A model generated the notes under the pieces. That model was not told where the DNA came from, ran no database searches, and was given only the letters and a program-made list of their open reading frames with translations. Below, one piece after another: positions 32,301 to 39,318 of a DNA stretch of 39,318 nucleotides; position 1 is the stretch's first letter, and the number at the start of each line of letters is the position of its first letter. Source of the stretch: JBDUDR01 sp040002845 (GTDB lineage: Bacteria; Actinomycetota; Actinomycetes; Propionibacteriales; Nocardioidaceae); NCBI GenBank assembly GCA_040002845.1, contig JBDUDR010000011.1, positions 1-39,318 of the forward strand, read 5' to 3'. Made by a program: the position numbers and the translations under genes.

Positions 32301-32393
32301 GGGATCACGGGGGATCACTGGGGATCACGGGTCGTGATCTTGAAGTTATCTATCCGCATTCCGAAAGATCACGCAACGTGTCCGAGAGATCAC
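32301..32393. repeat. Helically phased GATCAC repeats upstream of hup
   Basis: GATCAC occurs at 32303, 32313, 32323, 32367 and 32388, and inverted (GTGATC) at 32334-32339. The first three are GGGATCAC units repeating every 10 bases. The third forms with the inverted copy a perfect 17-bp palindrome, GATCACG-GGT-CGTGATC (32323-32339). The last two belong to a 12-bp direct repeat CCGA(A/G)AGATCAC spaced 21 bases. All lie within 210 bases of the hup start, consistent with a multi-site operator. Confidence 0.75.
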
Positions 32394-32470
32394 TAAGGTA
32401 CGAGACACACCGTATTGCGTGACTTGCGGTATTTATGCGATGTGTGGCCTTTCTCTACCGTTCCTGGGGT

Positions 32471-32487
32471 GTCGAGCGTGGCTCGAC
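32471..32487 (+). promoter_or_regulatory. Hairpin in the hup 5' leader
   Basis: GTCGAGC-GTG-GCTCGAC, a perfect 7-bp stem, ends 16 bases before the GGGA ribosome site of hup. It could stabilise the message or control its translation. Confidence 0.5.
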
Positions 32488-32511
32488 GTCGAGTTCACGA
32501 AAGGGAAGCAA

Positions 32512-33012
32512 GTGAACAAGAGTCAACTGATTGAAGCGCTGGCTGGCCGGTTCGGCGGCAACAAGCGAGCCGCGGCACACGCGCTGGCGGCCGTCGTCGA
32601 CACGATCACCCGTGAAGTAGCGCGTGGCGAGAAGGTTGCCATCACGGGCTTCGGGGCGTTCGAGAAGCAGGTCCGAGAAGCGCGGATGGTGCGCAACCCG
32701 AAGACCGGTGAACGCAAGCGCGCAAAGAAGACCGCGGTTCCCAAGTTCCGCGCGGGCGCCGACCTCAAAGCGGTGGTCTCCGGCGCCAAGAAGCCACCCA
32801 AGCTCATCGAGACCGCGGCACCGAGGGCAGCCAAGGCGACCGCCTCGAAGAACGCAGCGGCAAAGAAGTCAACCAAGAAGTCAGCTGTCAGGAAGTCGGC
32901 GGCACGGAAGGCTCCGCCGAACAAGACCGCAAGACGCAGCGTGGTCAAGTCGGTCGCCCGCAAGTCCACCGCAAGGAACGCGGCCGCTCGCGGCAACACA
33001 ACGCGCGGCTAG
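32512..33012 (+). CDS. hup: HU-family nucleoid protein with lysine-rich C-terminal tail
   Basis: A DNA-bending, nucleoid-compacting protein. Residues 1 to about 93 are the HU fold (NKSQLIEALAGRFGGNKRAA, GEKVAITGFGAFEKQVREA, and the DNA-binding arm RNPKTGERKRAKKTAVPKFRAG). Residues about 95-166 form a Lys/Ala/Arg tail with AKKSTKKSAVRKSAARK-like repeats, as in mycobacterial HupB and Streptomyces HupS, where the histone-like tail is a target of modification. The GTG at 32512 has GGGA at 32503-32506; in-frame codons back to 32419 have a Cys-rich, non-HU sequence and were excluded. Upstream are phased repeats and a hairpin. Confidence 0.94.
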   Translation: MNKSQLIEALAGRFGGNKRAAAHALAAVVDTITREVARGEKVAITGFGAFEKQVREARMVRNPKTGERKRAKKTAVPKFRAGADLKAVVSGAKKPPKLIETAAPRAAKATASKNAAAKKSTKKSAVRKSAARKAPPNKTARRSVVKSVARKSTARNAAARGNTTRG

Positions 33013-33052
33013 CGCGGTGGACCAGCCCACCTGACCAGGCCAGCCCGCGCGG

Positions 33053-33247
33053 TCAAGGCAGCGTGAGGATCTGCAGGGTGGTGACCACGTCACCGGTTTG
33101 CTCGACACGCACGCGTTGACCCGTGCGCAGGAGCCGGAGGCCGCTGGCAGCGAACGCTTCTGGAGCGACGTCCAGCTCCACGCCGTCGTCCAGCAGGACC
33201 TTGATGGTTGCCGTAGCTGGGTCGTATACGGAGACGGTTGCCTGCAC
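33053..33247 (-). CDS. Small 64-residue beta-rich protein downstream of cofC
   Basis: MQATVSVYDPATATIKVLLDDGVELDVAPEAF... is a compact, strand-rich sequence that looks like a small barrel (cold-shock or OB-like). Proteins of this size and place are conserved between hup and cofC in some actinobacteria, but I know no function. The GTG at 33247 is four bases after the cofC stop, so co-translation is possible. TAGCGT (33254-33259, minus strand), six bases upstream, could alternatively give a separate leaderless transcript. Confidence 0.75.
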   Translation of the reverse strand: MQATVSVYDPATATIKVLLDDGVELDVAPEAFAASGLRLLRTGQRVRVEQTGDVVTTLQILTLP

Positions 33248-33251
33248 GCGT

Positions 33252-33914
33252 TCACGCTAGCGGGTTCAGCTCACCGAGCACGACTCTCGTCCTCGGTCCG
33301 ACACCCAATCGCAGGGCGTCGGACAGGTCGGCCTCGGTGTCCACGTCGCGGCGCAGACTAGGCACCGCGAGGGTGATCTCGGTCGCGCCGGACCGCAGGT
33401 GCGCAGCTCGCGACCCGGCACCGAACTCGGGTGCCAGCGCCACGTGAGCTCGGTCCTCGGCAAGCGTCGTGGCCAGCAAGGTCGTACCCACCCCAGCCGT
33501 GTCGCTGACGAAGCTCCGGCCCTGTTGCGCACACTCGACCAGCGCGGCGGTCAGGTCGTGGGCACGCAGCGCGGGTAGGTCGGCCGTCACAGCCGCGACG
33601 GGAGAGCCAGGGCGGCGAGCGCGCAGGTGATCGAACCCGAAACGGATCGCCGCATTGAGGCCGGCGGCCGGGACATCAGGGACGACATGGATGCCCGTCT
33701 CTGCGAGTACTGCCGCGATCTGGCTGTCGTCGGTGACTACGAGCACCGTCGCGACCTCGGGGCTGTGCAACGCTGCGGCAACCGTGTCTAGCAACATGGC
33801 CCGGGTGAGCTCGGATCGCCGCGGTCCGGCGTACGCGGCAAGCCTCGACTTGCCGAGCTCGGTCGGCTTGAGCGGGACCACCAGGTCCCACCGGGCATGG
33901 TTGGTCGGCAACAT
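33252..33914 (-). CDS. cofC: 2-phospho-L-lactate / phosphoenolpyruvate guanylyltransferase
   Basis: CofC/FbiD joins GTP to 2-phospho-L-lactate or PEP to make the activated side chain of coenzyme F420. About 220 residues. The nucleotidyltransferase N-terminus is WDLVVPLKPTELGKSRLA, with VLVVTDD, GLNAAIRFGFDHL, AVTADLPAL and FVSDTAGVGTTLLAT following, and the ending FGAGSRAAHLRSGA. I used the ATG at 33914; a GTG at 33944 would add ten poorly conserved residues. TAGTCT (33963-33968, minus) is a probable -10. Presence of cofC indicates that the host makes F420. Divergent from plsC. Confidence 0.88.
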   Translation of the reverse strand: MLPTNHARWDLVVPLKPTELGKSRLAAYAGPRRSELTRAMLLDTVAAALHSPEVATVLVVTDDSQIAAVLAETGIHVVPDVPAAGLNAAIRFGFDHLRARRPGSPVAAVTADLPALRAHDLTAALVECAQQGRSFVSDTAGVGTTLLATTLAEDRAHVALAPEFGAGSRAAHLRSGATEITLAVPSLRRDVDTEADLSDALRLGVGPRTRVVLGELNPLA

Positions 33915-34007
33915 CGTCGTCGATCTTGCCAGGCTGCTCGACACCGCGACGGCGGGGCAGACAGACTAGGCGCCACATGTGCGGACGCCGGTGGGATGGG
34001 AGTTCGG

Positions 34008-34766
34008 GTGGGCAACGAGAAGCGCGGACTGGCGTTCGCGACGTGCGTCTCGCTGCTCCGTCCCCCGTTGATGCTTCTGACGAAGCGCGACTGGAACGGT
34101 GCCTCCAACATCCCGTCGGACGAGGGCTGCGTCGTCGTCAGCAACCACATCTCACATTTCGACCCTCTGACGTTTGCACACTTCGTGTATGACGCGGGCC
34201 GGGTGCCCAGGTTCTTGGCCAAGGCGGCAGTGCTCGAGCTGCCGGTGGTAGGCAGGCTGATCCGGGCGACCGGGCAGATCCCGGTCTACCGGCTCACAAT
34301 CGATGCGTCGAAGGCGTTCCGCGCGGCGGTCGAAGCCATCGAACGCGGGGAGTGTGTTGTCGTCTATCCAGAGGGGACGATCAGCCGGGATCCGGGTTTG
34401 TGGCCGATGACCGGAAAGACGGGTGCGGCGCGCATTGCGCTGGCGACCGGCTGTCCCGTGATCCCGACAGCGCAGTGGGGGGCTCAGTGCGTCCTGGCGC
34501 CGTACGCCAAGGTCCCCCATCTCCTTCCCCGCAAGACGATGCACGTGAGCGCCGGTCTTCCCGTCGACCTCGCGGATCTGCAGGGTCGACCGGCCACAAT
34601 CGACGTGCTGACGCTCGCGACCCAGCGGATCATGGATGCCGTCACCGAGCTACTCGCCGAGATCAGGCATGAGGAGCCGCCGTCAATCCGCTACGACCCG
34701 CGTGGCTACGGCGCCCCCGTGATCGGCAATCCCCACAAGCCCGGCAGACACGAGCCTCGGGCATGA
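34008..34766 (+). CDS. plsC: 1-acyl-sn-glycerol-3-phosphate acyltransferase
   Basis: A phospholipid-synthesis acyltransferase of the PlsC family, 252 residues. The catalytic NHxxxxD motif is SNHISHFDPL, with FPEG-type motif YPEGTISRD and the intervening FLAKAAVLELPVVG and VYRL blocks. A hydrophobic N-terminal segment (LAFATCVSLLRPPLMLL) may sit in the membrane surface. The GTG at 34008 is favoured by GGGAG at 33998-34002; an ATG at 33996 is possible. It overlaps gpsA by four bases (ATGA), linking acylation and glycerol-phosphate supply. Confidence 0.92.
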   Translation: MGNEKRGLAFATCVSLLRPPLMLLTKRDWNGASNIPSDEGCVVVSNHISHFDPLTFAHFVYDAGRVPRFLAKAAVLELPVVGRLIRATGQIPVYRLTIDASKAFRAAVEAIERGECVVVYPEGTISRDPGLWPMTGKTGAARIALATGCPVIPTAQWGAQCVLAPYAKVPHLLPRKTMHVSAGLPVDLADLQGRPATIDVLTLATQRIMDAVTELLAEIRHEEPPSIRYDPRGYGAPVIGNPHKPGRHEPRA

Positions 34767-35764
34767 CGCGGGTCGCCGTGCTGGGGGCGGGCTCTTGGGG
34801 TACGGCCTTCTCGATGGTGCTGGCCGACGCGGGCAACTCGGTGACCATCTGGGGTCGCCGCGAGTCGGTCTGCGCGTCGATCAACCAGGATCATGAGAAC
34901 ACCGACTACCTCCCTGGCGTACGACTGCCCGATCCGGTGAGGGCAAGCCACGACCCGCAGTCGGTCCTGGACGGCGTCGACGTGGTGGTGATCGCGGTTC
35001 CGTCGCAGTCGCTACGCGAAAACCTCGAGAGGTGGGCTCCCTACCTCGCCCCGGATGCTTTGCTCATCAGCTTGATGAAGGGGATCGAGCTCGGCACCAC
35101 CAAACGCATGAGTGAGGTGATCGCCGAGGTGAGTGGGTCGTCGGCTGACCGCATCGCCGTGCTCACAGGGCCGAACCTCGCCAAGGAGATCGCTCAGCGC
35201 CAACCAGCCGCAAGCGTCGTGGCTTGCGCTGACGTCGGTCAGGCAGAACGTTTCCAGGAGATCTGTCATGGCCCGAGCTTCCGGCCCTACACGAACACAG
35301 ATGTGCTGGGCTGCGAGCTCGCCGGTGCGACCAAGAACGTCATCGCACTGGGAGTCGGGATGGCCGCCGGCCTGGGCTTCGGGGACAACGCTCGAGCGTC
35401 CGTCATAACCCGGGGGTTGGCCGAAACCTCTCGGTTGGGGGTCAATCTGGGGGCCGATCCCTATACGTTCGCCGGGTTGGCCGGACTCGGTGACTTGGTT
35501 GCGACGTGTTCGTCTCCGCTCTCGCGCAACCGCACATTCGGTGAGCAGCTGGGTCTGGGTCTGAGCGTGGAGCACGTAGCCGCTGCCACCCGTCAGGTCG
35601 CGGAGGGCGTCAAGTCATGTCAGTCGATCCTGGCGCTGGCGACAGCGCATGACGTCGACATGCCGATCGTCGAGCACGTCGCCGCGGTCGTCCGGGGAGA
35701 GCTGAAGCCGGTCGATATGGTGCGCCGCCTGATCTCACGAGCCGCCAAGTCGGAGCGCGGCTAG
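34763..35764 (+). CDS. gpsA: Glycerol-3-phosphate dehydrogenase [NAD(P)+]
   Basis: GpsA reduces dihydroxyacetone phosphate to sn-glycerol-3-phosphate for phospholipids. 333 residues. The Rossmann motif GAGSWGTAF is at 8-16, followed by LISLMKGIELGTTKRMSEV, LTGPNLAKEIAQRQPAAS, and the substrate/catalytic region CELAGATKNVIALGVGMAAGLGFGDNA with the conserved Lys. The C-terminal helical domain is complete (GLGDLVATCSSPLSRNR). The ATG overlaps the plsC stop. Confidence 0.97.
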   Translation: MTRVAVLGAGSWGTAFSMVLADAGNSVTIWGRRESVCASINQDHENTDYLPGVRLPDPVRASHDPQSVLDGVDVVVIAVPSQSLRENLERWAPYLAPDALLISLMKGIELGTTKRMSEVIAEVSGSSADRIAVLTGPNLAKEIAQRQPAASVVACADVGQAERFQEICHGPSFRPYTNTDVLGCELAGATKNVIALGVGMAAGLGFGDNARASVITRGLAETSRLGVNLGADPYTFAGLAGLGDLVATCSSPLSRNRTFGEQLGLGLSVEHVAAATRQVAEGVKSCQSILALATAHDVDMPIVEHVAAVVRGELKPVDMVRRLISRAAKSERG

Positions 35765-36888
35765 TCGAGTGCGGTCGGCACAAGTGAGTCCAGTGCGCCG
35801 GCCAGGTCGTCCCACAGATCCTCGACGTCCTCGATCCCCACGCTGAGCCTGACCAGGTTCTCGGGGATGGTCACCGGCTCGGACTGCCAGCGCCGCCTGC
35901 GCTCGAACGTCGACTCCACGCCCCCAAGGCTGGTCGCGTGCACCCAGAGTCGGGTGGATCTCACGAGCAGGTCTGCGGCCAGCGGCCCGCCTGCCACCTC
36001 GATCGCGACGACTCCGCCGAATCCGGGATAGCGCGTCCGCTCGATACCCGGATGGGTCGCGAGTCGAGCCGCCAACTCGGTCGCGTTTGCCTGCGCTCGC
36101 TCGACACGCAGCTGAAGAGTACGCATGCCGCGAAGCGCCAGCCAGGTCTCGAACGCTCCCGGAACGGCGCCGATGCTCCGCCTTCTGCCGTCCAGCGCCT
36201 GGTGGATCTGGGTGTTCCGAGTCACTGTGGCGCCGAGCAGGAGGTCGGAATGTCCGGAGAGATATTTGGTCGCCGAATGCACGACCACGTCCGCGCCGAG
36301 GTTCAGGGGCTGCTGGAGAAGGGGAGTCGCGAAGGTGTTGTCGACGACGAGGTTGGCCCGGACCTGATGGGCGCCCGTCGCGATCGCCGGGATGTCGGCT
36401 ACCTCGAGGGCGGGGTTGGTAGGGGACTCCAGCCACACCAGCGCGGCGTCATCACAGGTCGCCGCCAGGACGGCGTCAGTGTCGGCGACGTCGACCAACC
36501 GGACCTGGATGAGACCCCGCTGCTCGAGCTGAGCCAGCTGGTGCAGCGTTCCGAGGTACGCATGCCGCGGCGCGATCACGAGCTCGCCAGGAGCGACCAG
36601 ATCAAGCACGGAGGCGACCGCGGCGAGACCTGAAGCGAAGGCCAGGGCGGCACCCCCTTCGAGCTCGCCCAGCACCTCCTCGAACGACTCCCAGGTGGGG
36701 TTTCCGTACCTGCCGTATTCCAGCTCGCCGCCGGCCACGTATGTCGAGGCCATCGTGATCGGCGAGTTGAGCGGCGCATCCGGCACCCGCTCGGGTCGAC
36801 CCGCCTTGACGGCGATGGTGGCTGGTCGGAGGCCCGCTGCGCGCTGGATCGAGGCAGGCGTGTCTACTGGTTTGGTCATGGCCGACAT
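35761..36888 (-). CDS. Transsulfuration-type PLP enzyme (cystathionine gamma-synthase/lyase family)
   Basis: A 375-residue Cys/Met metabolism PLP enzyme. The Schiff-base lysine is in HSATKYLSGHSDLLLG, preceded by LVVDNTFATP, and the N-terminal active-site Tyr/Arg lie in YGRYGNPTW. Members make or cleave cystathionine or release methanethiol; the specificity is not obvious from the visible motifs, so I withhold a symbol. Two starts are possible (36888 and 36879); I give the longer. Its 3' end overlaps the gpsA stop by four bases on the opposite strand. Divergent from ddl around a TATAGG-containing intergenic region (36918-36925). Confidence 0.88.
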   Translation of the reverse strand: MSAMTKPVDTPASIQRAAGLRPATIAVKAGRPERVPDAPLNSPITMASTYVAGGELEYGRYGNPTWESFEEVLGELEGGAALAFASGLAAVASVLDLVAPGELVIAPRHAYLGTLHQLAQLEQRGLIQVRLVDVADTDAVLAATCDDAALVWLESPTNPALEVADIPAIATGAHQVRANLVVDNTFATPLLQQPLNLGADVVVHSATKYLSGHSDLLLGATVTRNTQIHQALDGRRRSIGAVPGAFETWLALRGMRTLQLRVERAQANATELAARLATHPGIERTRYPGFGGVVAIEVAGGPLAADLLVRSTRLWVHATSLGGVESTFERRRRWQSEPVTIPENLVRLSVGIEDVEDLWDDLAGALDSLVPTALD

Positions 36889-36935
36889 TGTGGTGCAGCC
36901 CTGGAGCGGTGCGTGCCTATAGGGTCTGCTGGATC

Positions 36936-38066
36936 ATGAGCGAGCACCAGAGCAACCAGCCCAGACCGCGCGTCGCCGTCGTCTTCGGCGGCCGCTCGAG
37001 CGAGCATTCTGTGTCCTGCGCCACCGCAGCAAGCGTGCTCGCGGCGATCGACCCCGAGGCGTACGAGGTGATTCCGGTCGGGATCAGCACCGAGGGCAAG
37101 TGGGTGCTGGAAGCCACCGACGCCGATCGGCTCGCGATTACGGTCGGCAAAGAGCTGCCCGAGGTTGACGGCAAACGAGCCGCAGTGGCCTTGACGAGCG
37201 GGTCCGGCAGTGAGTTGGTGGTGACCGAGCCGGGTCAGGTGCCCAACACACTGGGCGAGGTGGATGTCGTCTTCCCCTTGTTGCACGGTCCGTGGGGGGA
37301 GGACGGGACGATCCAGGGGCTGTTCGAGATGGCGGCCGTACGCTACGTCGGCGCTGGCGTGCTGGCCAGTGCCGTTGGCATGGACAAGCACTACATGAAG
37401 ATGGTCCTTCAGGCGCACGGGTTGCCCGTACTCCCTTATGCGGTGATCCGCGACCGTGAATGGCGCCGGGACAGGTCCGCCCGTGAAGAGACGGTCCGGG
37501 CGTTGGGCTATCCCGTCTTCGTCAAACCTGCGCGCGGGGGCTCCAGCCTCGGCATCAGCAAGGTTCTTCAACCTTCGGGGTTGGTTGAGGCAGTCGAGCA
37601 TGCTCGGCGGTACGACCCCAAGGTGCTCGTCGAGCCGGCCGCGACGGGTGCCCGCGAGATCGAATGTGGCGTGCTGGGCTCGTTGTCCGGCGGCGATCCA
37701 GAGCCGAGTGTGGTAGCGGAGATCCTGGTCGACGACACGTACGAGTTCTACGACTTCGAGGCGAAGTACCTCGGTGAGGAGCACGTCGACCTGCGGGTGC
37801 CCGCGAGTCTTCCACCAGACATCGAGGCGCAGGTTCGCGAGCTGTCGGTACGGGCATTCGAGGCGATCGGCTCAGAGGGTCTGGCTCGTGTCGACTTCTT
37901 CTATCTTCCCAACGCAGATGTGGTGATCAACGAGATCAACACGATGCCCGGTTTCACTCCCCGGTCGATGTTCCCGAGGCTGTGGGCCGCTTCCGGGCTC
38001 GACTACGCGGCTCTGGTCGACCGCCTCCTGCAGCTCGCCCTGCATCGAGGGACCGGATTGCGCTGA
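36936..38066 (+). CDS. ddl: D-alanine--D-alanine ligase
   Basis: An ATP-grasp enzyme making D-Ala-D-Ala for peptidoglycan. 376 residues. N-terminal domain VAVVFGGRSSEHSVSCATA, substrate region PLLHGPWGEDGTIQGLFE, ATP-grasp lysine loop KPARGGSSLGISKV, and Mg2+ site DFFYLPNADVVINEINTMPGFTPRSMFP. The ATG at 36936 is about ten bases after TATAGGGT (36918-36925), so the 5' leader is very short. Confidence 0.96.
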   Translation: MSEHQSNQPRPRVAVVFGGRSSEHSVSCATAASVLAAIDPEAYEVIPVGISTEGKWVLEATDADRLAITVGKELPEVDGKRAAVALTSGSGSELVVTEPGQVPNTLGEVDVVFPLLHGPWGEDGTIQGLFEMAAVRYVGAGVLASAVGMDKHYMKMVLQAHGLPVLPYAVIRDREWRRDRSAREETVRALGYPVFVKPARGGSSLGISKVLQPSGLVEAVEHARRYDPKVLVEPAATGAREIECGVLGSLSGGDPEPSVVAEILVDDTYEFYDFEAKYLGEEHVDLRVPASLPPDIEAQVRELSVRAFEAIGSEGLARVDFFYLPNADVVINEINTMPGFTPRSMFPRLWAASGLDYAALVDRLLQLALHRGTGLR

Positions 38067-38075
38067 CCGGCGTCC

Positions 38076-38594
38076 TCACACGCAGGGTTGGCTCACGGGA
38101 AGCCCATCATTGACGGCGCCCGCCACGTCAACGAGGGCGTCTGCCGCCGGGGTGTAGTCCGATGGCACCCGCAGTTCCACATTGGTGGTTCGACCGATGG
38201 TCGTGAAGATCCAGTCGTGGTCTTCGTCCTGCCGGCTGAACCATCCGACGCCGTCGACCACGTCGCAACGAGAGGTCGGCTTGAGTGATGCGGGCGGGGG
38301 GACGCCACATCGCAACACGATCGCGGGATCGCCCCAAGCCGCGGCCATCGCGTCGTCAGGTGAGACCGGGCGGGACACCCGACCCATGAGGGTCGTTGGG
38401 AGTGCCTGCAGCAACGCGCTGCAGCCGGTCGAACTGGCGTGCCCGCTCGGTGGGTCGACCCGCACGGCCCCCACGTGACGACAACCGGCGGCGGCCAGAC
38501 AAGTGGCGGCACAGCAGGCAACTACGGCGGCTCTCCCGAGACGGCCGGCAGACCGCGAGCTGGGGACGAACCGCCGTCGAGCGACGAAGCTCAG
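38076..38594 (-). CDS. DUF3515-like lipoprotein, proposed CTG start
   Basis: The conserved part is a DUF3515-like protein: an extracytoplasmic domain with several cysteines (TGCSALLQALP, VLRCGVPPP, SRCDVVDGVGWF) and the ending LPVSQPCV. The first standard start is a GTG at 38474 (132 residues), but the frame continues upstream with ARRR, a Gly/Ala/Val/Cys hydrophobic stretch and a lipobox-like LAAAGC, i.e. a lipoprotein signal peptide. No ATG, GTG or TTG exists there. A CTG at 38594 overlaps the stop of the preceding lrp-like gene as CTGA, giving 172 residues. Function unknown; family proteins sit between ddl and thiL in actinobacteria. Confidence 0.72.
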   Translation of the reverse strand: MSFVARRRFVPSSRSAGRLGRAAVVACCAATCLAAAGCRHVGAVRVDPPSGHASSTGCSALLQALPTTLMGRVSRPVSPDDAMAAAWGDPAIVLRCGVPPPASLKPTSRCDVVDGVGWFSRQDEDHDWIFTTIGRTTNVELRVPSDYTPAADALVDVAGAVNDGLPVSQPCV

Positions 38595-38827
38595 ATGTGC
38601 ACCACCGGGCAGGTCAGCGTGCGTGTTATGCCGGCAATGTTCTGCACGCGGGCCACCACCAGCTTGCCCAGCTCGTCGACGTTGCGCGCCTCGGCCCTGA
38701 CGATGACGTCATAGGGACCGGTGACGTCTTCGGCCAGCGTGACGCCTTTGACGTCGGCAATCGCCTTGGCCACGTCAGCGGCCTTGCCGACTTCTGTCTG
38801 GATGAGGATGTAGGCCTGAACCACCAC
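38591..38827 (-). CDS. Stand-alone Lrp/AsnC ligand-binding (RAM) domain protein
   Basis: A 78-residue single-domain protein: VQAYILIQTEVGKAADVAKAIADVKGV then DVTGPYDVIVRAEARNVDELGKLVV is the RAM/ACT-like fold that in full-length Lrp binds amino acids and drives oligomerisation. There is no HTH, so it cannot bind DNA itself and may modulate partner Lrp proteins. The GTG at 38827 is set by GGAGG at 38834-38838, six bases upstream; longer in-frame codons to 38902 lack similarity. Common next to thiL in actinobacteria. Confidence 0.9.
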   Translation of the reverse strand: MVVQAYILIQTEVGKAADVAKAIADVKGVTLAEDVTGPYDVIVRAEARNVDELGKLVVARVQNIAGITRTLTCPVVHI

Positions 38828-38991
38828 GGTCTTCCTCCGGCAGGTTTGTCGTACCCCCGGCCTGCGGCCGCTTGTGTGGGGCTGTCGTCGAACAGCGCTC
38901 ACGCTACCGCTTGCGTGGCCCGGAGGGATACTCCGTCACCGGTTCGGCGGTGCTTCGATGAGATTGCGCACTGTTCGGTCAAGATGGACAA

Positions 38992-39318
38992 ATGGCAACC
39001 GGGTCTGGAACCACGCTCGCCGACGTCGGCGAGTTCGGCGTGATCGACGCCCTGCGGCCGTTGTTCGGGCAAGGCGACCGGGTCATCTTGGGTCCAGGAG
39101 ACGATGCGGCGATCTTGGCTGTGCCGTCGGGGCAGGTACTGGTTTCGACCGACATACTCGTCGAGGGCCGGCACTTTCGGCGCGACTGGTCCGCGGCGCG
39201 CGATATCGGACGCAAGGCGGCGGCGCAGAACCTGGCGGACGTGATGGCGATGGGGGGTACGGGAACGGGGTTGGTGATGGGTTTCGGTGCCCCACCCGAC
39301 CTGCCGCTGGCCTGGGCG
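38992..39318 (+). CDS. thiL: Thiamine-monophosphate kinase (3'-truncated by window edge)
   Basis: ThiL phosphorylates thiamine monophosphate to thiamine diphosphate, the cofactor needed by the AHAS in this window. 109 residues are visible. Typical features: VGEFGVIDAL, ATP/Mg-binding GPGDDAAIL, STDILVEGRHFRRDWS and DIGRKAAAQNLADVMAMG. The ATG at 38992 is the family start; CAAGAT is six bases upstream, so it may be leaderless. The reading frame is open to the end of the window. Confidence 0.95.
   Translation, partial: MATGSGTTLADVGEFGVIDALRPLFGQGDRVILGPGDDAAILAVPSGQVLVSTDILVEGRHFRRDWSAARDIGRKAAAQNLADVMAMGGTGTGLVMGFGAPPDLPLAWA

Noticed and set aside
36917..36925. Shared TATAGG between ddl and the PLP enzyme as a special divergent promoter
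   Set aside because: The TATAGGGT box for ddl is plausible, but on the other strand only a partial box is read; ordinary divergent spacing explains it.
1..39318. CRISPR arrays, rRNA genes and prophage modules
   Set aside because: No regularly spaced repeats with variable spacers, no rRNA sequence and no phage structural genes were seen.

Overview
This is a GC-rich stretch of an actinobacterial (Actinomycetota) chromosome. The evidence is the many GTG starts, stop/start overlaps of the ATGA or GTGA type, an Ada-AlkA protein, a lysine-rich-tailed HU, a CofC-type enzyme of coenzyme F420 synthesis, and the order gatB / ilvD / ilvBNC / serA / leuB / ilvE / cimA / gltX / tRNA-Gln-tRNA-Glu / IclR / leuCD / hup / plsC / gpsA / ddl / Lrp-like / thiL. 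That order is familiar from Propionibacteriales and Streptomyces-like genomes. A Nocardioidaceae-like host is my guess and is not proven by the window.

Layout. 1-5.6 kb: the 3' end of gatB, a 2-hydroxyacid dehydrogenase, a SatD-like HTH protein with a membrane partner, and a divergent PadR / glyoxalase / Asp-box module. 5.7-11 kb: ilvD and ilvBNC, with a leader peptide and terminator before ilvB. 11-14 kb: a zinc-ribbon membrane-anchored trypsin-like protease and serA, convergent with a methyltransferase. 14.7-18.5 kb: a long structured leader, a 39-residue small protein, leuB, a truncated type ISP restriction-modification gene on the opposite strand, and ilvE. 18.5-21 kb: a membrane Ser/Thr kinase convergent with an unrecognised protein. 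21-26 kb: a leader peptide and terminator, cimA, a fumarylacetoacetase-fold hydrolase, gltX and a CPBP protease. 26.1-29.4 kb: tRNA-Gln, tRNA-Glu, a P-loop protein, ada-alkA and ogt. 29.4-32.2 kb: an IclR regulator (NdgR type) divergent from leuCD. 32.2-39.3 kb: hup behind phased GATCAC repeats, a 64-residue protein and cofC, plsC-gpsA, a transsulfuration-type PLP enzyme, ddl, a DUF3515-like lipoprotein, a stand-alone Lrp ligand-binding domain, and the 5' end of thiL.

Together the window encodes almost the whole branched-chain amino acid pathway. It holds citramalate synthase, IPM isomerase and dehydrogenase, AHAS, KARI, DHAD and BCAT, but not leuA or ilvA. It also carries serine synthesis, the Glu/Gln tRNA charging set (gatB, gltX, tRNA-Gln, tRNA-Glu), cell-envelope enzymes and alkylation repair.

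The most interesting layer is regulatory. Three separate short leader ORFs rich in Ile/Leu/Val codons precede ilvB, cimA and the leuB unit. The leuB leader also contains an 11-bp perfect hairpin and a second structure that would mask the ribosome-binding site of a 39-residue ORF. Many genes have a TAnnnT box 6-8 bases before the start codon, which suggests widespread leaderless transcription.
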